Assembly (NCBI GenBank): GCA_019694395.1
Contig: JAIBCC010000004.1
Coordinates: forward strand, 1-64,000
Source of the DNA: Pyrinomonadaceae bacterium
GTDB lineage: Bacteria; Acidobacteriota; Blastocatellia; Pyrinomonadales; Pyrinomonadaceae
Reading direction: 5' to 3'
Length of the DNA: 64,000 nt
Positions 33,723-43,273 of this stretch are shown here, piece by piece; position 1 is the stretch's first letter, and each line of letters opens with the position of its first letter. The notes below the pieces were generated by a model. It ran no database searches. It had not been told where the DNA came from and was given only the letters and a program-made list of their open reading frames with translations. Both the position numbers and the translations under genes were made by a program.

Positions 33723-34256
33723 ATGCCAAGTGGAAAGACACACGACGCAATTACATTTTTTCTGGTTGCTCCAACATTTGCCGCGACTTATTACGTTACC
33801 AGAGAAATTCCGATTTCAACCGTCATAACTGCCGGAATGTTATTTGGCGGATTGATGTTCGGACCTGATTTGGACACGCATTCAAAACAATATGTGCGTT
33901 GGGGAATTCTTAAATCCTTGTGGTATCCGTATCAGGCTTTTTTTTCGCACCGTTCGCGCTGGTCGCACGGGCTAATTTTCGGAACTTTTATCCGCGTTGT
34001 TTATTTTATGGGTGCTTTAACTCTGCTTGCTTTTCTGCTTTCATATATTTACGCAACCTATACCGGCGGTGATTTGCCGAATTTAATGCGAATGACCAAA
34101 ACCTGGGGAGCAATTGGGGAATTTGTCCAAACAAATGTCGGCAGTTATGCGTTGCCTTCGCTTTTCGGCGGTTTGTGGCTCGGCGCGGCAAGTCATACTT
34201 TTACAGATTTAGCCGGAACCTTTATAAAAACCGGACGAGTCGGAGAATTTCTTTAA
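33723..34256 (+). CDS. DUF2227-type membrane protein with metal-binding motif
   Basis: A 177-residue protein. MPSGKTHDAI, MFGPDLDTHSKQYVRWG and FFSHRSRWSHGL carry conserved His/Asp pairs typical of the DUF2227 putative metal-binding family, and WLGAASHTFTDL ends it. Three to four TM helices are predicted. The related LexA/YdjM family suggests a membrane-bound hydrolase, but the reaction is unknown. It is followed by a GNAT gene 6 bp on. Confidence 0.8.
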   Translation: MPSGKTHDAITFFLVAPTFAATYYVTREIPISTVITAGMLFGGLMFGPDLDTHSKQYVRWGILKSLWYPYQAFFSHRSRWSHGLIFGTFIRVVYFMGALTLLAFLLSYIYATYTGGDLPNLMRMTKTWGAIGEFVQTNVGSYALPSLFGGLWLGAASHTFTDLAGTFIKTGRVGEFL

Positions 34257-34262
34257 TTTAAA

Positions 34263-34796
34263 ATGGCTGTTTTGCAAAGAATTCGTAATTTTTTTGTCCC
34301 GCCTGCAATTGAGCCGGAAATAATTATTCCTGCGCCTGCCGATACGGTTTACGAAATCAAAATTCTCAATGACAAACATATTGACGAAGTTTGGAAATTA
34401 AATCAGCGTTGCTTTCGGGTCGGAGAAAATTACACACGCGGAACTTTCAATTATCTGATTTCCCTGCCCACGACTTTAAGCTATCGAATTATTACTCTAG
34501 ATAATGTGATGGTTGGTTTTATCTTTGTCACGCTGATGGAGGACGGAACTGCACATCTGACGACAATCGGAGTTGCTCCCGAACATCGTCAACGCGGATT
34601 GGCTCAACAAATGTTGCTTCACATCGAAGATGCGCTTCGCCGCCGTGAAATTAGTATGATTTGTCTGGAAGTCAGGGTTGGCAATCTTTCGGCGCAAAAT
34701 CTCTACCGCAAAATGGATTATGCCGTAATGCAAAGACTCAAAAAATACTACAACAACGGCGAAGACGGTTATTTAATGGTCAAATCGTTGATTTAG
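34263..34796 (+). CDS. GNAT N-acetyltransferase (RimI-like)
   Basis: A 177-residue protein with a C-terminal GNAT domain. The acetyl-CoA loop is GVAPEHRQRGLAQQMLLHIE, followed by ICLEVRVGNLSAQNLYRKMDY, which is the RimI pattern. RimI acetylates the N-terminus of ribosomal protein S18. Here the N-terminus is longer by about 30 residues than in RimI, so the substrate may differ. It is probably co-transcribed with the DUF2227 gene. Confidence 0.85.
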   Translation: MAVLQRIRNFFVPPAIEPEIIIPAPADTVYEIKILNDKHIDEVWKLNQRCFRVGENYTRGTFNYLISLPTTLSYRIITLDNVMVGFIFVTLMEDGTAHLTTIGVAPEHRQRGLAQQMLLHIEDALRRREISMICLEVRVGNLSAQNLYRKMDYAVMQRLKKYYNNGEDGYLMVKSLI

Positions 34797-34841
34797 ACTT
34801 TTTCTATTACTATTTAGGTAGTCCTGTTCGGATTTTATAAA

Positions 34842-35762
34842 TCAATTAAGTTCACCGACGAGTTCGAATAATACCTTTGCAAGATTTTCTGTGCACTGAT
34901 TTGCAGTCTCTATTACCTCATTGCTTGTCAAAATGGTTGAGCTGAACATAGCTGCATCGCTAACAATGGCAGAAATTGCTAACAGTCGCAGTTCATTTTC
35001 CTCATCCATACATTTTGCCGCAAGAATATCGGGAATTGTTGACATACCAACAGCATCACAACCTGAATTCAATAGTATTTTTTCTTCAGCTCTGGTTTGA
35101 TAGCCCGGACCCGACAAGAATCTATAGACTCCCGATGTTGCTCTTATATTTTTTGTTTGAGCAATCTCAAGAAACCTGTCATTTAAATCTTTATCGTAGG
35201 CAAGATCAGGAGAATAGAATTTATCAGTTCGGAAAATATCTGCAATTCCGAGGTTTGGATCAATATCAAAAAAAACATGATCCTCAAGAACCATTAAATC
35301 ACCGATTTCCACTTTTTGAGATAATCGACCGGCGGCATTCGTCTGTATGATGTTCTTTACACCAAGACATATCATCAAACGAATAGGAAACGTAACCTCC
35401 TGTGGGATTAGTCCGTCGTGGTAATGCCAACGTCCATTAAACACTAGAACATCTGTTTCATTTAATGATCCTTTTATTAATAGCCCCGGATGACCATCGT
35501 TTTTTGTTCTGGTAAAATTCGGAATTTCATCATAGGGAATAATCTCCGGGTTTTGTATCGAATTTATTACTCCACTCAATCCGCTTCCTGTTACAATTAG
35601 AGTATTTGGAATTTCTGTAAACCTTGACTTTAGATAATTTGCAGAAACCAGAAGCCTTTCCAAATAGCTTTCTTTATATTTTGTTGGTAATACTGTTGGC
35701 GAAAAAAAACTAGCCGAACCAGAATTAATATCGCCTAATTTATCTTGTAACGGATTTAACAT
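34842..35762 (-). CDS. Purine nucleoside phosphorylase
   Basis: A 306-residue trimeric-type purine nucleoside phosphorylase, which splits inosine or guanosine with phosphate in salvage. Signatures: VTGSGLSGVI, NDGHPGLLIKG, FNGRWHYHDG, IQTNAAGRL, SGVYRFLSGPGYQTRAE, VGMSTIPD. It is longer than most at the N-terminus and appears more AT-rich than its neighbours, so transfer is possible. It stands alone between two intergenic regions. Confidence 0.88.
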   Translation of the reverse strand: MLNPLQDKLGDINSGSASFFSPTVLPTKYKESYLERLLVSANYLKSRFTEIPNTLIVTGSGLSGVINSIQNPEIIPYDEIPNFTRTKNDGHPGLLIKGSLNETDVLVFNGRWHYHDGLIPQEVTFPIRLMICLGVKNIIQTNAAGRLSQKVEIGDLMVLEDHVFFDIDPNLGIADIFRTDKFYSPDLAYDKDLNDRFLEIAQTKNIRATSGVYRFLSGPGYQTRAEEKILLNSGCDAVGMSTIPDILAAKCMDEENELRLLAISAIVSDAAMFSSTILTSNEVIETANQCTENLAKVLFELVGELN

Positions 35763-35934
35763 AATTATTCCCGACGAAAAATTTATTGCATAAATACTCT
35801 CTTACTCAATTTGATGAGAATTGAAGATTGTAAAAAAAATTCCGGTTAAAAGAATGATAAATATTTCTACTATAAAATTAACTTAAAAGATTTAGTTCTT
35901 ATAAAACTCTCATTTTTTGTATTTACAAACCAAA

Positions 35935-37125
35935 TTAATAGTTACCTTTTTCGACAAACTTTCGCATTCTTTCCAAAGCAATTTCAATCTGCTCGTAGGA
36001 TTTACAATATGCGATTCTGACGTGATTTTCGCCGCCTTTGCCGAATGCGCTTCCGGGAATGACTGCAACTTCCTGATCTAACAGAAGTTTTTCGGCAAAA
36101 TCATCGCCGTTCATCCCCGTCTTTGCGACGGATGGAAAAGCATAAAAAGCTCCTTTCGGCTCAAAACAATCTAAGCCCATTTCGTTGCAGCTTGAAACCA
36201 CTAATTTACGACGGCGGTCATATTCGTCGTGCATTTGTTTGACGAACGGCTCCCCGATTTGGAGCGCGGCAAGCGCAGCATATTGGGAAATTGTCGGTGC
36301 AGACATTACGCAATATTGATGGATTTTAGAAAAGGCTTCCATCAAATCGGGGTTCGCACAAATATAACCAACGCGCCATCCGGTCATCGAATAATCTTTG
36401 GAAAATCCGCCAAGCAAAACCGTTCGTTCTCTGGCGTTTGGCAATGACGGGATACAAACGTGGTCAGTGCCGTAAACCAGACGATCATAAATTTCGTCCG
36501 AAATTATCAAAAGATTGTGTTTTTCTGCCAACTGAACAATTTTCAGCGCATTTTCCCGCGAGAGAACTGCGCCAGTCGGATTGCAGGGAAAGCCGAAAAA
36601 TATAGCTTTAGTTTTGGGGGTAATGTATGGCTCGATGTCTTCGGCGGTAAGTTCAAAATTATTTTCCAATTTGCATTCAACCGTGACGGGAACTCCTCCG
36701 GCAAAAATAATTTCCGGTTCGTATGCCACAAAACACGGAGTCGGCACAATGATTTCATCGCCTTCGTTGCAGATCGCCGAAAAAACGCACTTCATCGCTT
36801 CGCTAACTCCAACCGTGATAATCATTTCGCTATTTACATCATAATTAACTCCGTAAAGATTATTGAGATGTTCGGAAAGTTTTTCACGCAGTTCGATCAA
36901 TCCCGAATTAGCTGTGTAACCGATATTTTTTTGAAAAACCGCGTCAAATCCTGCTTGTGTAATTGGGTTCGGAGTCGGAAAATCCGGCTCGCCGATTCCC
37001 AAAGAAATTACATTCGGCATTTTTGCCGCAATCCCGAAAAATTTACGAATGCCTGAAAATGGAACTTTATGAATGCGTTCTGCAATAAAATCTTGATAAT
37101 TCGTCTGTAATTGTGTATTTGTCAT
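35935..37125 (-). CDS. PLP-dependent aminotransferase, class I
   Basis: A 396-residue fold-type I aminotransferase. The PLP Lys is in GGFSKDYSMTGWRVGY, the cofactor Asn/Asp/Tyr in FPCNPTGAVLS and IISDEIYDRLVY, and the Arg that binds the carboxylate near HVRIAYCKS. The family includes aspartate and aromatic aminotransferases and kynurenine aminotransferases; the exact substrate is not fixed by sequence. Start codon ATG 37125. It is divergent from the TonB gene at 37223. Confidence 0.92.
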   Translation of the reverse strand: MTNTQLQTNYQDFIAERIHKVPFSGIRKFFGIAAKMPNVISLGIGEPDFPTPNPITQAGFDAVFQKNIGYTANSGLIELREKLSEHLNNLYGVNYDVNSEMIITVGVSEAMKCVFSAICNEGDEIIVPTPCFVAYEPEIIFAGGVPVTVECKLENNFELTAEDIEPYITPKTKAIFFGFPCNPTGAVLSRENALKIVQLAEKHNLLIISDEIYDRLVYGTDHVCIPSLPNARERTVLLGGFSKDYSMTGWRVGYICANPDLMEAFSKIHQYCVMSAPTISQYAALAALQIGEPFVKQMHDEYDRRRKLVVSSCNEMGLDCFEPKGAFYAFPSVAKTGMNGDDFAEKLLLDQEVAVIPGSAFGKGGENHVRIAYCKSYEQIEIALERMRKFVEKGNY

Positions 37126-37222
37126 TAATTAAATATTTATTACTAAAAGTTTTGCTAATGGATAGCATAAGCAAATTAGTTTAACAAAAACCAGAAAAAA
37201 GTCACGGATTGAAAGTAGAAAG

Positions 37223-38161
37223 ATGAAGATTTGTCCAAATTGTAAAACAAAATACGATTATGAAATGAGTTTCTGTTTGAATGACGGAACACCTTTGATA
37301 GTTCCGGATTCCGGTTTATCAGAAGATAAGACCGTTCAAATGAGTGAAACCACACTTATTCTTAAAGATTCAAATTCTGCTCCAACGGAAAAAATGAATT
37401 TTGCCAATACCGAAGAAACTCAACTTGAAACTCAGAATCTAAAGCGGACTCCGCCAACTGCCGAACCAAACTTGGAAATCTCAAACACTCAAACTAAATC
37501 GAAATCAGGCTTTTTGATGGCAACAATCCTTGGCGTTTTAGCCCTTTTAGGAATCGGCATCGGGGGTTTTATTTTTCTGCAAAATTCAAAAACCAATGAT
37601 ATTGCGGAAGGAAACTCAAAATCTTCCGGCAATAATTCAAATGATTTCAACGTAAATACTTCCAGTGTGTCTGTTAATGTAAATGCTAATACGGCTTTAC
37701 CTTCAAATACTAATCTCAAACCAAGTCCGACGGTTTCAACAAATCAATCCAACTCAAATAAACCAACGCCTAAACCGAGTGAAGAAAAAGAAGAAATCCC
37801 AACACCTAAACCGACTGCCACGCCGACACCGGCAACACCAACTCCAACTCCGGTTGAAACTCCTGATCCTAATGATAAACAGGTTGTTAATCGGGGAGTG
37901 TTAAATAGCAGAGCAAGTAATTTAGTCACACCTCCTTATCCGCCTGCGGCTCGCGCAATGGGAGCGTCAGGAGAGGTTCGGGTTCACGTTTTGGTTGATG
38001 AGAACGGAAATGTAGTGATGGCAAGAGCGGTTAGCGGACATCCTCTTTTGAAAAGTTCGGCAGAAGGGGCGGCTCGCTCCTCTAAATTTTATCCGGCACT
38101 TATCAACGGTCATCCGGTAAAAATGAACGGAGTTATCGTCTATAATTTTTCCAACCGTTAA
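37223..38161 (+). CDS. TonB-like protein with zinc ribbon and TM segment
   Basis: A 312-residue protein with an N-terminal zinc ribbon (CPNCKTKYDYEMSFC, KDGTPL-type end), one TM helix (about 93-114), an Asn/Pro/Thr-rich linker and a C-terminal TonB domain (LVTPPYPPAARAMGASGEVRVHVLVDENGNVV...). The TonB domain would reach the outer membrane while the zinc ribbon stays in the cytoplasm, an arrangement unlike classical TonB. A paralogue follows 109 bp downstream. Partners are unknown. Confidence 0.85.
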   Translation: MKICPNCKTKYDYEMSFCLNDGTPLIVPDSGLSEDKTVQMSETTLILKDSNSAPTEKMNFANTEETQLETQNLKRTPPTAEPNLEISNTQTKSKSGFLMATILGVLALLGIGIGGFIFLQNSKTNDIAEGNSKSSGNNSNDFNVNTSSVSVNVNANTALPSNTNLKPSPTVSTNQSNSNKPTPKPSEEKEEIPTPKPTATPTPATPTPTPVETPDPNDKQVVNRGVLNSRASNLVTPPYPPAARAMGASGEVRVHVLVDENGNVVMARAVSGHPLLKSSAEGAARSSKFYPALINGHPVKMNGVIVYNFSNR

Positions 38162-38270
38162 TCAAACCCGATAAACTCGCAGATTTTAGTAAAATAATGC
38201 TAAGATGTCTTTAGCTGGTTTACAAAATTGATCTAAAAACCCCTGTTTACACCATAAACAATTTGAAAAT

Positions 38271-39326
38271 ATGAAATTCTGCCCGAAATGCCAGACCAAA
38301 TACGACGAAGAAATTATCCGATTTTGCACTAAAGACGGCACGCCTTTAGTAGAAGAAAACCCAACATTTACCGCAATGCCAAGTCAAAGCTCGATTGATG
38401 ACATTGGCGAGGAAACATTGATCTCGATCAAACGCCCGGTTCCGCCAAGTAATGTCCCTTCGCCTCCGCCCGCAATGGATGATGACTTTGAAGACCCTGC
38501 TCCGCGCGTTGTCATTTCGATCAATGACGAGAAAAAACAGGCAGTTCGCCCGTTGGAAAAACCGCCGTATCAACAACCGCCGCCGCAAAAATCAAATACC
38601 GCATTAGTCGTTTTGCTGACCATTTTCGGAACTATCATAGTTTTGGGAGGCGCATTTGGTGTCTGGTGGTTTTTGAGAGGTTCCGGCGGAAACGCAGCAA
38701 ACGCCAATAATACCAATCGCAACACAAATACTAATATGGGTGTCAATTATAATGCTGTGCCTACCGACCTCGGAAATAATTTTAATAATCTGAATAACTC
38801 CAACATTAATGCTAATGCGAATACAAACGTCAATGCTAATGCCAACCTGAAGCCTTCGCCCAGCAAAACTCCGACTCCGAAGCCTTCGCCAAATACGAAC
38901 ACAAATATAGACCTCAATATCAATACGCCAAGTGTTAATATTCAACCATCGAATTCCAGCAATCAAGGTGAGGTAAAACCATCAACCACGCCGACTCCAA
39001 CCCCGACTCCGAAACCGTCCGCTTCTCCGACAAATACTGCTCCTAAAAATGTAAATGTCGGAGTAATCAATAGTCGTGCAACTGATTTACCAAAACCGGC
39101 GTATCCACCGATTGCCAAGCAAATGGGTGCGTCGGGACAAGTTATGGTGCAGGTTTCGGTAGATGAAAGCGGAAATGTTTTATCAGCAAAAGCGGTCAGC
39201 GGGCATCCGCTTTTGCGCGCTCCGGCGGAGGCGGCGGCACGTCAATCTCATTTCAATCCGATAAAGGTTGGCGATAAGCCCGTTAAAGCAAACGGAACTC
39301 TAGTTTATAACTTCATCAATCAATAA
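38271..39326 (+). CDS. TonB-like protein, second tandem copy
   Basis: A 351-residue paralogue of the gene at 37223. The zinc ribbon CPKCQTKYDEEIIRFC, TM helix (about 107-130), long Asn/Thr linker and TonB domain (PKPAYPPIAKQMGASGQVMVQV) occur in the same order. The linker contains many NANTNVNAN-type units encoded by repetitive DNA, so its length may vary between strains. The TonB C-terminal halves of the two proteins are more alike than the linkers. Confidence 0.85.
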   Translation: MKFCPKCQTKYDEEIIRFCTKDGTPLVEENPTFTAMPSQSSIDDIGEETLISIKRPVPPSNVPSPPPAMDDDFEDPAPRVVISINDEKKQAVRPLEKPPYQQPPPQKSNTALVVLLTIFGTIIVLGGAFGVWWFLRGSGGNAANANNTNRNTNTNMGVNYNAVPTDLGNNFNNLNNSNINANANTNVNANANLKPSPSKTPTPKPSPNTNTNIDLNINTPSVNIQPSNSSNQGEVKPSTTPTPTPTPKPSASPTNTAPKNVNVGVINSRATDLPKPAYPPIAKQMGASGQVMVQVSVDESGNVLSAKAVSGHPLLRAPAEAAARQSHFNPIKVGDKPVKANGTLVYNFINQ

Positions 39327-39368
39327 CGAAAACTACTCTCAACAACTCCAACCCTTTCTCTAAATCAA

Positions 39369-40763
39369 TTAAATCAAACTTAAAGCCATTTCAATTGCCC
39401 GACGCGGGTCAATTACGCCCCAACCTTGACGATCAACTTCGTAATGAGGCAGACGTTCAGCCGTTGAAATCAGAATTCGTTTAATTTTTTGCGGTGTCAG
39501 TTTCGGATTGGCTTCGAGCATTTGAGCAATGACGGAGGAAACAATCGGCGCAGCAAAGGAAGTGCCGTCAACGTATTTATAATGACGCGTAATCAGTGCT
39601 TCACCACGTCTTTTCAAAGCAATTATCTGTCTTATAGAGTGAACCGGACGGTCAAGCGCGGCATCCAGCTCGCCGTCAATACCAGAATTTTGGCGGATTA
39701 TTTGGTGTAAATCCTCGTCGTCAGCTTTATCGAGAGTTTCCAGCAATTCGGCTTGCTGAGCCGTTGGAGTATTAGGCAATATCGGAGCAGGAATCCAGAT
39801 CGAAGGCGCGATAATTTCAGGTTTTTGCAGTCCGTCTAAAGTCGGTCCGTAACTTGAGCGATACATTCCGCGCTTGGCTCGATTAATTGAATTATTATCA
39901 TCCAAACCGCCGACGGCAATTGCCGAAGGTGCAGAAGCAGGCGGGAAAACAGGATGATTGGGAAGATGTCCGGCGTTGCCGACCGCACAAACAATCGTTA
40001 ATCCCTGCGCCACACATTCTTCGACCGTCTGCGAAAGTGAATCGTGCAAATAACTTTGTTCAAAATCTCCGCCTGCCGAAATGTTGATGATTTTTATTCC
40101 ATATTTTGTCCGATTTCGTAAGATCCATTCCAAACCGTCCTGAATATTTTGCTCGGTAATGCGTCCGGTTCGGGCAAGCTTGACCAAAACCACATTTGCA
40201 TCAGGGGCAATCCCTCGATAAAAGCCGTTGGAAAGTCTGCCGTTTCCGGCGGCAACCACGCTGGTCATCATTCCGTGCCAACTGGCAACATCCGAAGTAA
40301 AAAGCGATGACAAATCGCCTTCAGGATTAATCAAACTGCGGTAGCCGATGATGCGGTTAGTCGGTTTGGTTAAATCTTCGTGCGGATAAAACCCCGAATC
40401 GAGAAACGCAATCGTGACACCTTTGCCCGTAAATCTTTCGTCCGAATCAAGTCGCAACGGTGTAGAAAGCACATATGAACCGTCTTTATTCATCGCCGCA
40501 TCTGCCAGAATCTGTTCTTTGGCACGCTCAAACAGACGCACACAACGGGCGCAAACTGCTTCAAAATAATTGGTATCCGGCGCATTAGCACGAATCAATC
40601 TTTGCAAATCTTCTTCCAGAACCAAAAGCGGCACGTATTCATCGCGTGCTTCACGCGCACAGACCGGACAAACATTTTCTCCTGCCGCAAGGTCGGCTGA
40701 AGTATGTTCGCGTTGAAAATAAAGAGTTTCGTGCAGAGACATTTTGTGACTTAAGTTTTTCAT
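39369..40763 (-). CDS. Subtilase (S8) with N-terminal CxxC...CxxC region
   Basis: A 464-residue serine protease. The triad is D122 (IAFLDSGFYPHED), H163 (SWHGMMTSVVAAG) and Ser near 411 (GTSFAAPIV). The oxyanion Asn is in CAVGNAGHLPNHP. Before the catalytic domain are CPVC (32-35) and CARC (71-74), suggesting a zinc-bound N-terminal module. No signal peptide or TM is seen, so the enzyme is probably cytoplasmic or exported unconventionally. An insert with two acidic stretches (about 340-385) is unusual. Confidence 0.88.
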   Translation of the reverse strand: MKNLSHKMSLHETLYFQREHTSADLAAGENVCPVCAREARDEYVPLLVLEEDLQRLIRANAPDTNYFEAVCARCVRLFERAKEQILADAAMNKDGSYVLSTPLRLDSDERFTGKGVTIAFLDSGFYPHEDLTKPTNRIIGYRSLINPEGDLSSLFTSDVASWHGMMTSVVAAGNGRLSNGFYRGIAPDANVVLVKLARTGRITEQNIQDGLEWILRNRTKYGIKIINISAGGDFEQSYLHDSLSQTVEECVAQGLTIVCAVGNAGHLPNHPVFPPASAPSAIAVGGLDDNNSINRAKRGMYRSSYGPTLDGLQKPEIIAPSIWIPAPILPNTPTAQQAELLETLDKADDEDLHQIIRQNSGIDGELDAALDRPVHSIRQIIALKRRGEALITRHYKYVDGTSFAAPIVSSVIAQMLEANPKLTPQKIKRILISTAERLPHYEVDRQGWGVIDPRRAIEMALSLI

Positions 40764-40789
40764 AAACAGCGGTTAAAATCAATTTGAGG

Positions 40790-40867
40790 TTAGCCACTAA
40801 CAAACACAAAATAGCACGAAAGTTTTTTTGCTGATTTTTGTGTCCTTTCGTGTCTTTTCGTGGCTCA
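40790..40867. repeat. Word-built inverted repeat E10 (cacgaaag type)
   Basis: agccactaacaaacacaaaa and gcacgaaag on the left face tttgtgtcctttcgtgtctt and ttcgtggct on the right. It ends 6 bp before the patatin start codon. Confidence 0.85.
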
Positions 40868-40872
40868 AAAAT

Positions 40873-41676
40873 ATGCGTAAAAAAGTAGGTTTAGCACTTT
40901 CAGGCGGTGCGGCAAAGGGATTTGCTCATCTCGGAGTTTTGAAAGTTTTAGTCGAAAATAATATTCCGATTGATTTTATTACCGGAACTTCGGCGGGTTC
41001 GTATGCGGGTGGAGGCTTTGCCAGCGGGTTGACCGTTGAACAAATGATCGAGATCGGACGGCAGGCAAGCTGGTTCAGACTCAGTAAATTTGCGTTTTCC
41101 GCCAAAGGATTGATTTCTAATGCGCCAATGCGCGAGATCATCAATCAAACTTTTCCCACTAAAAAATTTGAAGAAATGCCGATTCCTTTTGCCGCAGTAG
41201 CTTGCGATTTGGAAACCGGCGAAGAAGTTATTTTCAAAGACAAAGGCGATGTTTCATTTGCTATTTGCGCGAGTTGCGCCATTCCCGGAGTTTTCACGCC
41301 GCTTGAGGACGAAAACGGCAGAGTTTTGGTTGATGGAGGTGTAGTTGCTCCAGTTCCAACCAGAGCCGTCCGCAAAATGGGCGCGGAAATTATCATTGCC
41401 GTTGACGTAATTGCCGACCAGCCTAAATTTTGGGGAACTCCGACCACGTTGCTTGGTGTTTTTATCCAATCGGCAATGTTAATGCTTCGTGCGGCATCCA
41501 AAATGCAGCATTACCGCGCCGATGTCGTCATTATTCCCAAAATCGGACATCTTAGACCTGATGAAATCGGTAAAATTGACGAATTTGTCAAACTTGGCGA
41601 AGAAGCCGCACTCGAAAAACTTGATGAGATAAAGGCTTTGGTTGAAGCAAATCAAGAGAAAGGTCGAATGTCATAA
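40873..41676 (+). CDS. Patatin-like phospholipase (RssA-like)
   Basis: A 268-residue patatin-like hydrolase with the Ser-Asp dyad S40 (GTSAGS) and D154 (VDGGVVAP), and the oxyanion loop LSGGAAKGFAH. This family releases fatty acids from phospholipids; bacterial RssA-like forms are usually cytoplasmic. ATG 40873 is chosen because the in-frame extension upstream (from 40828) lies inside repeat E10. Confidence 0.9.
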   Translation: MRKKVGLALSGGAAKGFAHLGVLKVLVENNIPIDFITGTSAGSYAGGGFASGLTVEQMIEIGRQASWFRLSKFAFSAKGLISNAPMREIINQTFPTKKFEEMPIPFAAVACDLETGEEVIFKDKGDVSFAICASCAIPGVFTPLEDENGRVLVDGGVVAPVPTRAVRKMGAEIIIAVDVIADQPKFWGTPTTLLGVFIQSAMLMLRAASKMQHYRADVVIIPKIGHLRPDEIGKIDEFVKLGEEAALEKLDEIKALVEANQEKGRMS

Positions 41677-41928
41677 GGTTCAAAGTCGAAAGTCATTTGG
41701 TCGAAATATTGACTTTGAACACTTAATACGACAAACATATTCCGATTCAAGCCCGTGTTGCAGACTACAGAAATGTTTAAGTTTTTTTCTCTGCCTAATA
41801 TAACCCTCAAATGTTGATTTGATTATACTTGAACTCTCATTTCACTTTAGCTCAGACTTTATGCTCTCACCATCTTTGATGGCTAAATTTTGACTTTTGA
41901 CCTTCGACTTTCAGACTTTTGACCTTTT
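41677..41928. repeat. Word-built inverted repeat E11 (caaagtcgaaagtc type)
   Basis: The left part (aaggttcaaagtcgaaagtc, then gactttgaac) and the right part (gacttttgaccttcgacttt, then gacttttgacctt) are complementary. About 165 bp of unremarkable AT-rich DNA lie between them. It is the most widely spaced of these elements. Confidence 0.65.
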
Positions 41929-41929
41929 T

Positions 41930-42538
41930 TCACTTCCGTAAAACAGGCTGTTTTTCGTGTAAATGCTGAGTGGTATTTTCAACCACGGAGGTAAAAACCT
42001 GATTTGATGCGGGCAAGATCAATTCGTTGGTTTTGACCTGTTCAAACTCAAGCTGACGCTGTGTTTTGCCTTCATCAGATTTATCAGCGAGAATCTTTTT
42101 CGGAAGAGTAAAAATCAATCCATTGACCACAAAACTCAGACCGATACATAAACAAACCAATCCCATTCCCGCCATAATAAATAATTCTTTGTCAACAAAT
42201 GTTCCAATCAACGAAAAAGCAATAGCGGCTCCTAAACCGACAAAAGAAATGATACTTCCGGTGCGAATACGGCGAAGGCGTTTTTCTTCGGGTGATTCGA
42301 GAAATTTTTCGATCTGCGGCAAAACATCTTCCGCCACAATTTTCATCTCAACCGCGTCATTTGTCTGGCGGATTTTCTGGGCAAAGGCACGTCCGATTTC
42401 GTCCCGCGCAGCGGCTGCCGATTGCGTGATATTGTCAGGTTTTTCCAACAAATTTCGGACAATACTTAAATTTGAACCGCACGCCCGACAAAATTGAGTG
42501 ACACTTTTTTCTTCCGAACCGCAACTGGGACAAAACAT
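41930..42538 (-). CDS. Zinc-ribbon membrane protein
   Basis: A 202-residue protein with an N-terminal zinc ribbon (MFCPSCGSEEK, FCRACGSNL), a helical segment, two TM helices (about 91-113 and 117-139) and a polar C-terminus. ATG 42538 is chosen so that the zinc ribbon is at the very start; an in-frame upstream codon at 42583 adds 15 residues. Zinc-ribbon-plus-TM proteins are numerous in this genome region, but the role is unknown. Confidence 0.75.
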   Translation of the reverse strand: MFCPSCGSEEKSVTQFCRACGSNLSIVRNLLEKPDNITQSAAAARDEIGRAFAQKIRQTNDAVEMKIVAEDVLPQIEKFLESPEEKRLRRIRTGSIISFVGLGAAIAFSLIGTFVDKELFIMAGMGLVCLCIGLSFVVNGLIFTLPKKILADKSDEGKTQRQLEFEQVKTNELILPASNQVFTSVVENTTQHLHEKQPVLRK

Positions 42539-42603
42539 TTTGGATAAAACTCCTCGTCTTTTTCTCTGGTAAAACTCAGCCAATTATACGATTTTTTCCA
42601 AAT

Positions 42604-43131
42604 TTAGTTCACTTCTAAATTTTTCAAAGCGGCTTTGTGATGATGTTCGACGTGGTAAATCGTAAAGTAAAGCATCTCGCGCACCGTCAATTTTCCCAAT
42701 AACGGATGAGGCAAACGGTATTTATCCAGTTCATTCTCGCTGAATTTTTCAAGTCTTTTGGTTAAAGATTCAACCGATTTCAAAAGGTTGTTTTTCAGTT
42801 TTTCCATTTCACTTATCTCAATCGTTTTCGGAATAAATTTGCCCGAGGCTTTGCCACCATTGGCTAAAATAGTTTGGTATTTTTTGACCAAATCATCATA
42901 ATTCAACGAATCTTTTTCAGCCTTTCCAAACAATAGCCCAAACACAAACTTCGGCAACATAAAGCCTTGCGTCAAAGGCTTAACCCCCCGATAAATATGG
43001 TCTAATTGCTGTCCAGCCGTCCACTTGCCATTATTGGAAATTGTAAAATCGTCATCGCTTAAATTCGTGGCGAATTCGACAAAGTTTTGATGATTGGTTA
43101 GTAATTTGTTAATAATTTCCTGTTTGTTCAC
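42604..43131 (-). CDS. DinB-like / DUF1569 family protein
   Basis: A 175-residue four-helix-bundle protein of the DinB superfamily. Metal-binding His are in GQQLDHIYRG and FTIYHVEHHHKAAL. Such proteins are often thiol- or metal-dependent enzymes. Start codon is GTG 43131. It has no close partner gene on its strand. Confidence 0.8.
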   Translation of the reverse strand: MNKQEIINKLLTNHQNFVEFATNLSDDDFTISNNGKWTAGQQLDHIYRGVKPLTQGFMLPKFVFGLLFGKAEKDSLNYDDLVKKYQTILANGGKASGKFIPKTIEISEMEKLKNNLLKSVESLTKRLEKFSENELDKYRLPHPLLGKLTVREMLYFTIYHVEHHHKAALKNLEVN

Positions 43132-43150
43132 AGCTATAAAATAATTTTAA

Positions 43151-43200
43151 AATGCAAAGAACGCAAAGTTAATTTGAAAATTCTTTGCGTTCACGGCGAA
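43151..43200. repeat. Word-built inverted repeat E12 (gcaaagaacgcaaag type)
   Basis: aatgcaaagaacgcaaag faces ctttgcgttcacggcgaa over a short loop. It uses the same cgcaaag word as E2 and E16. Its left side is 20 bp from the DinB start codon. Confidence 0.8.
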
Positions 43201-43273
43201 TTTTACGTTTTACATTTTTCTAAACTATTTGAAGGATGTGCAAAATCAAACTATAATAAAATCAGTTATTTGA

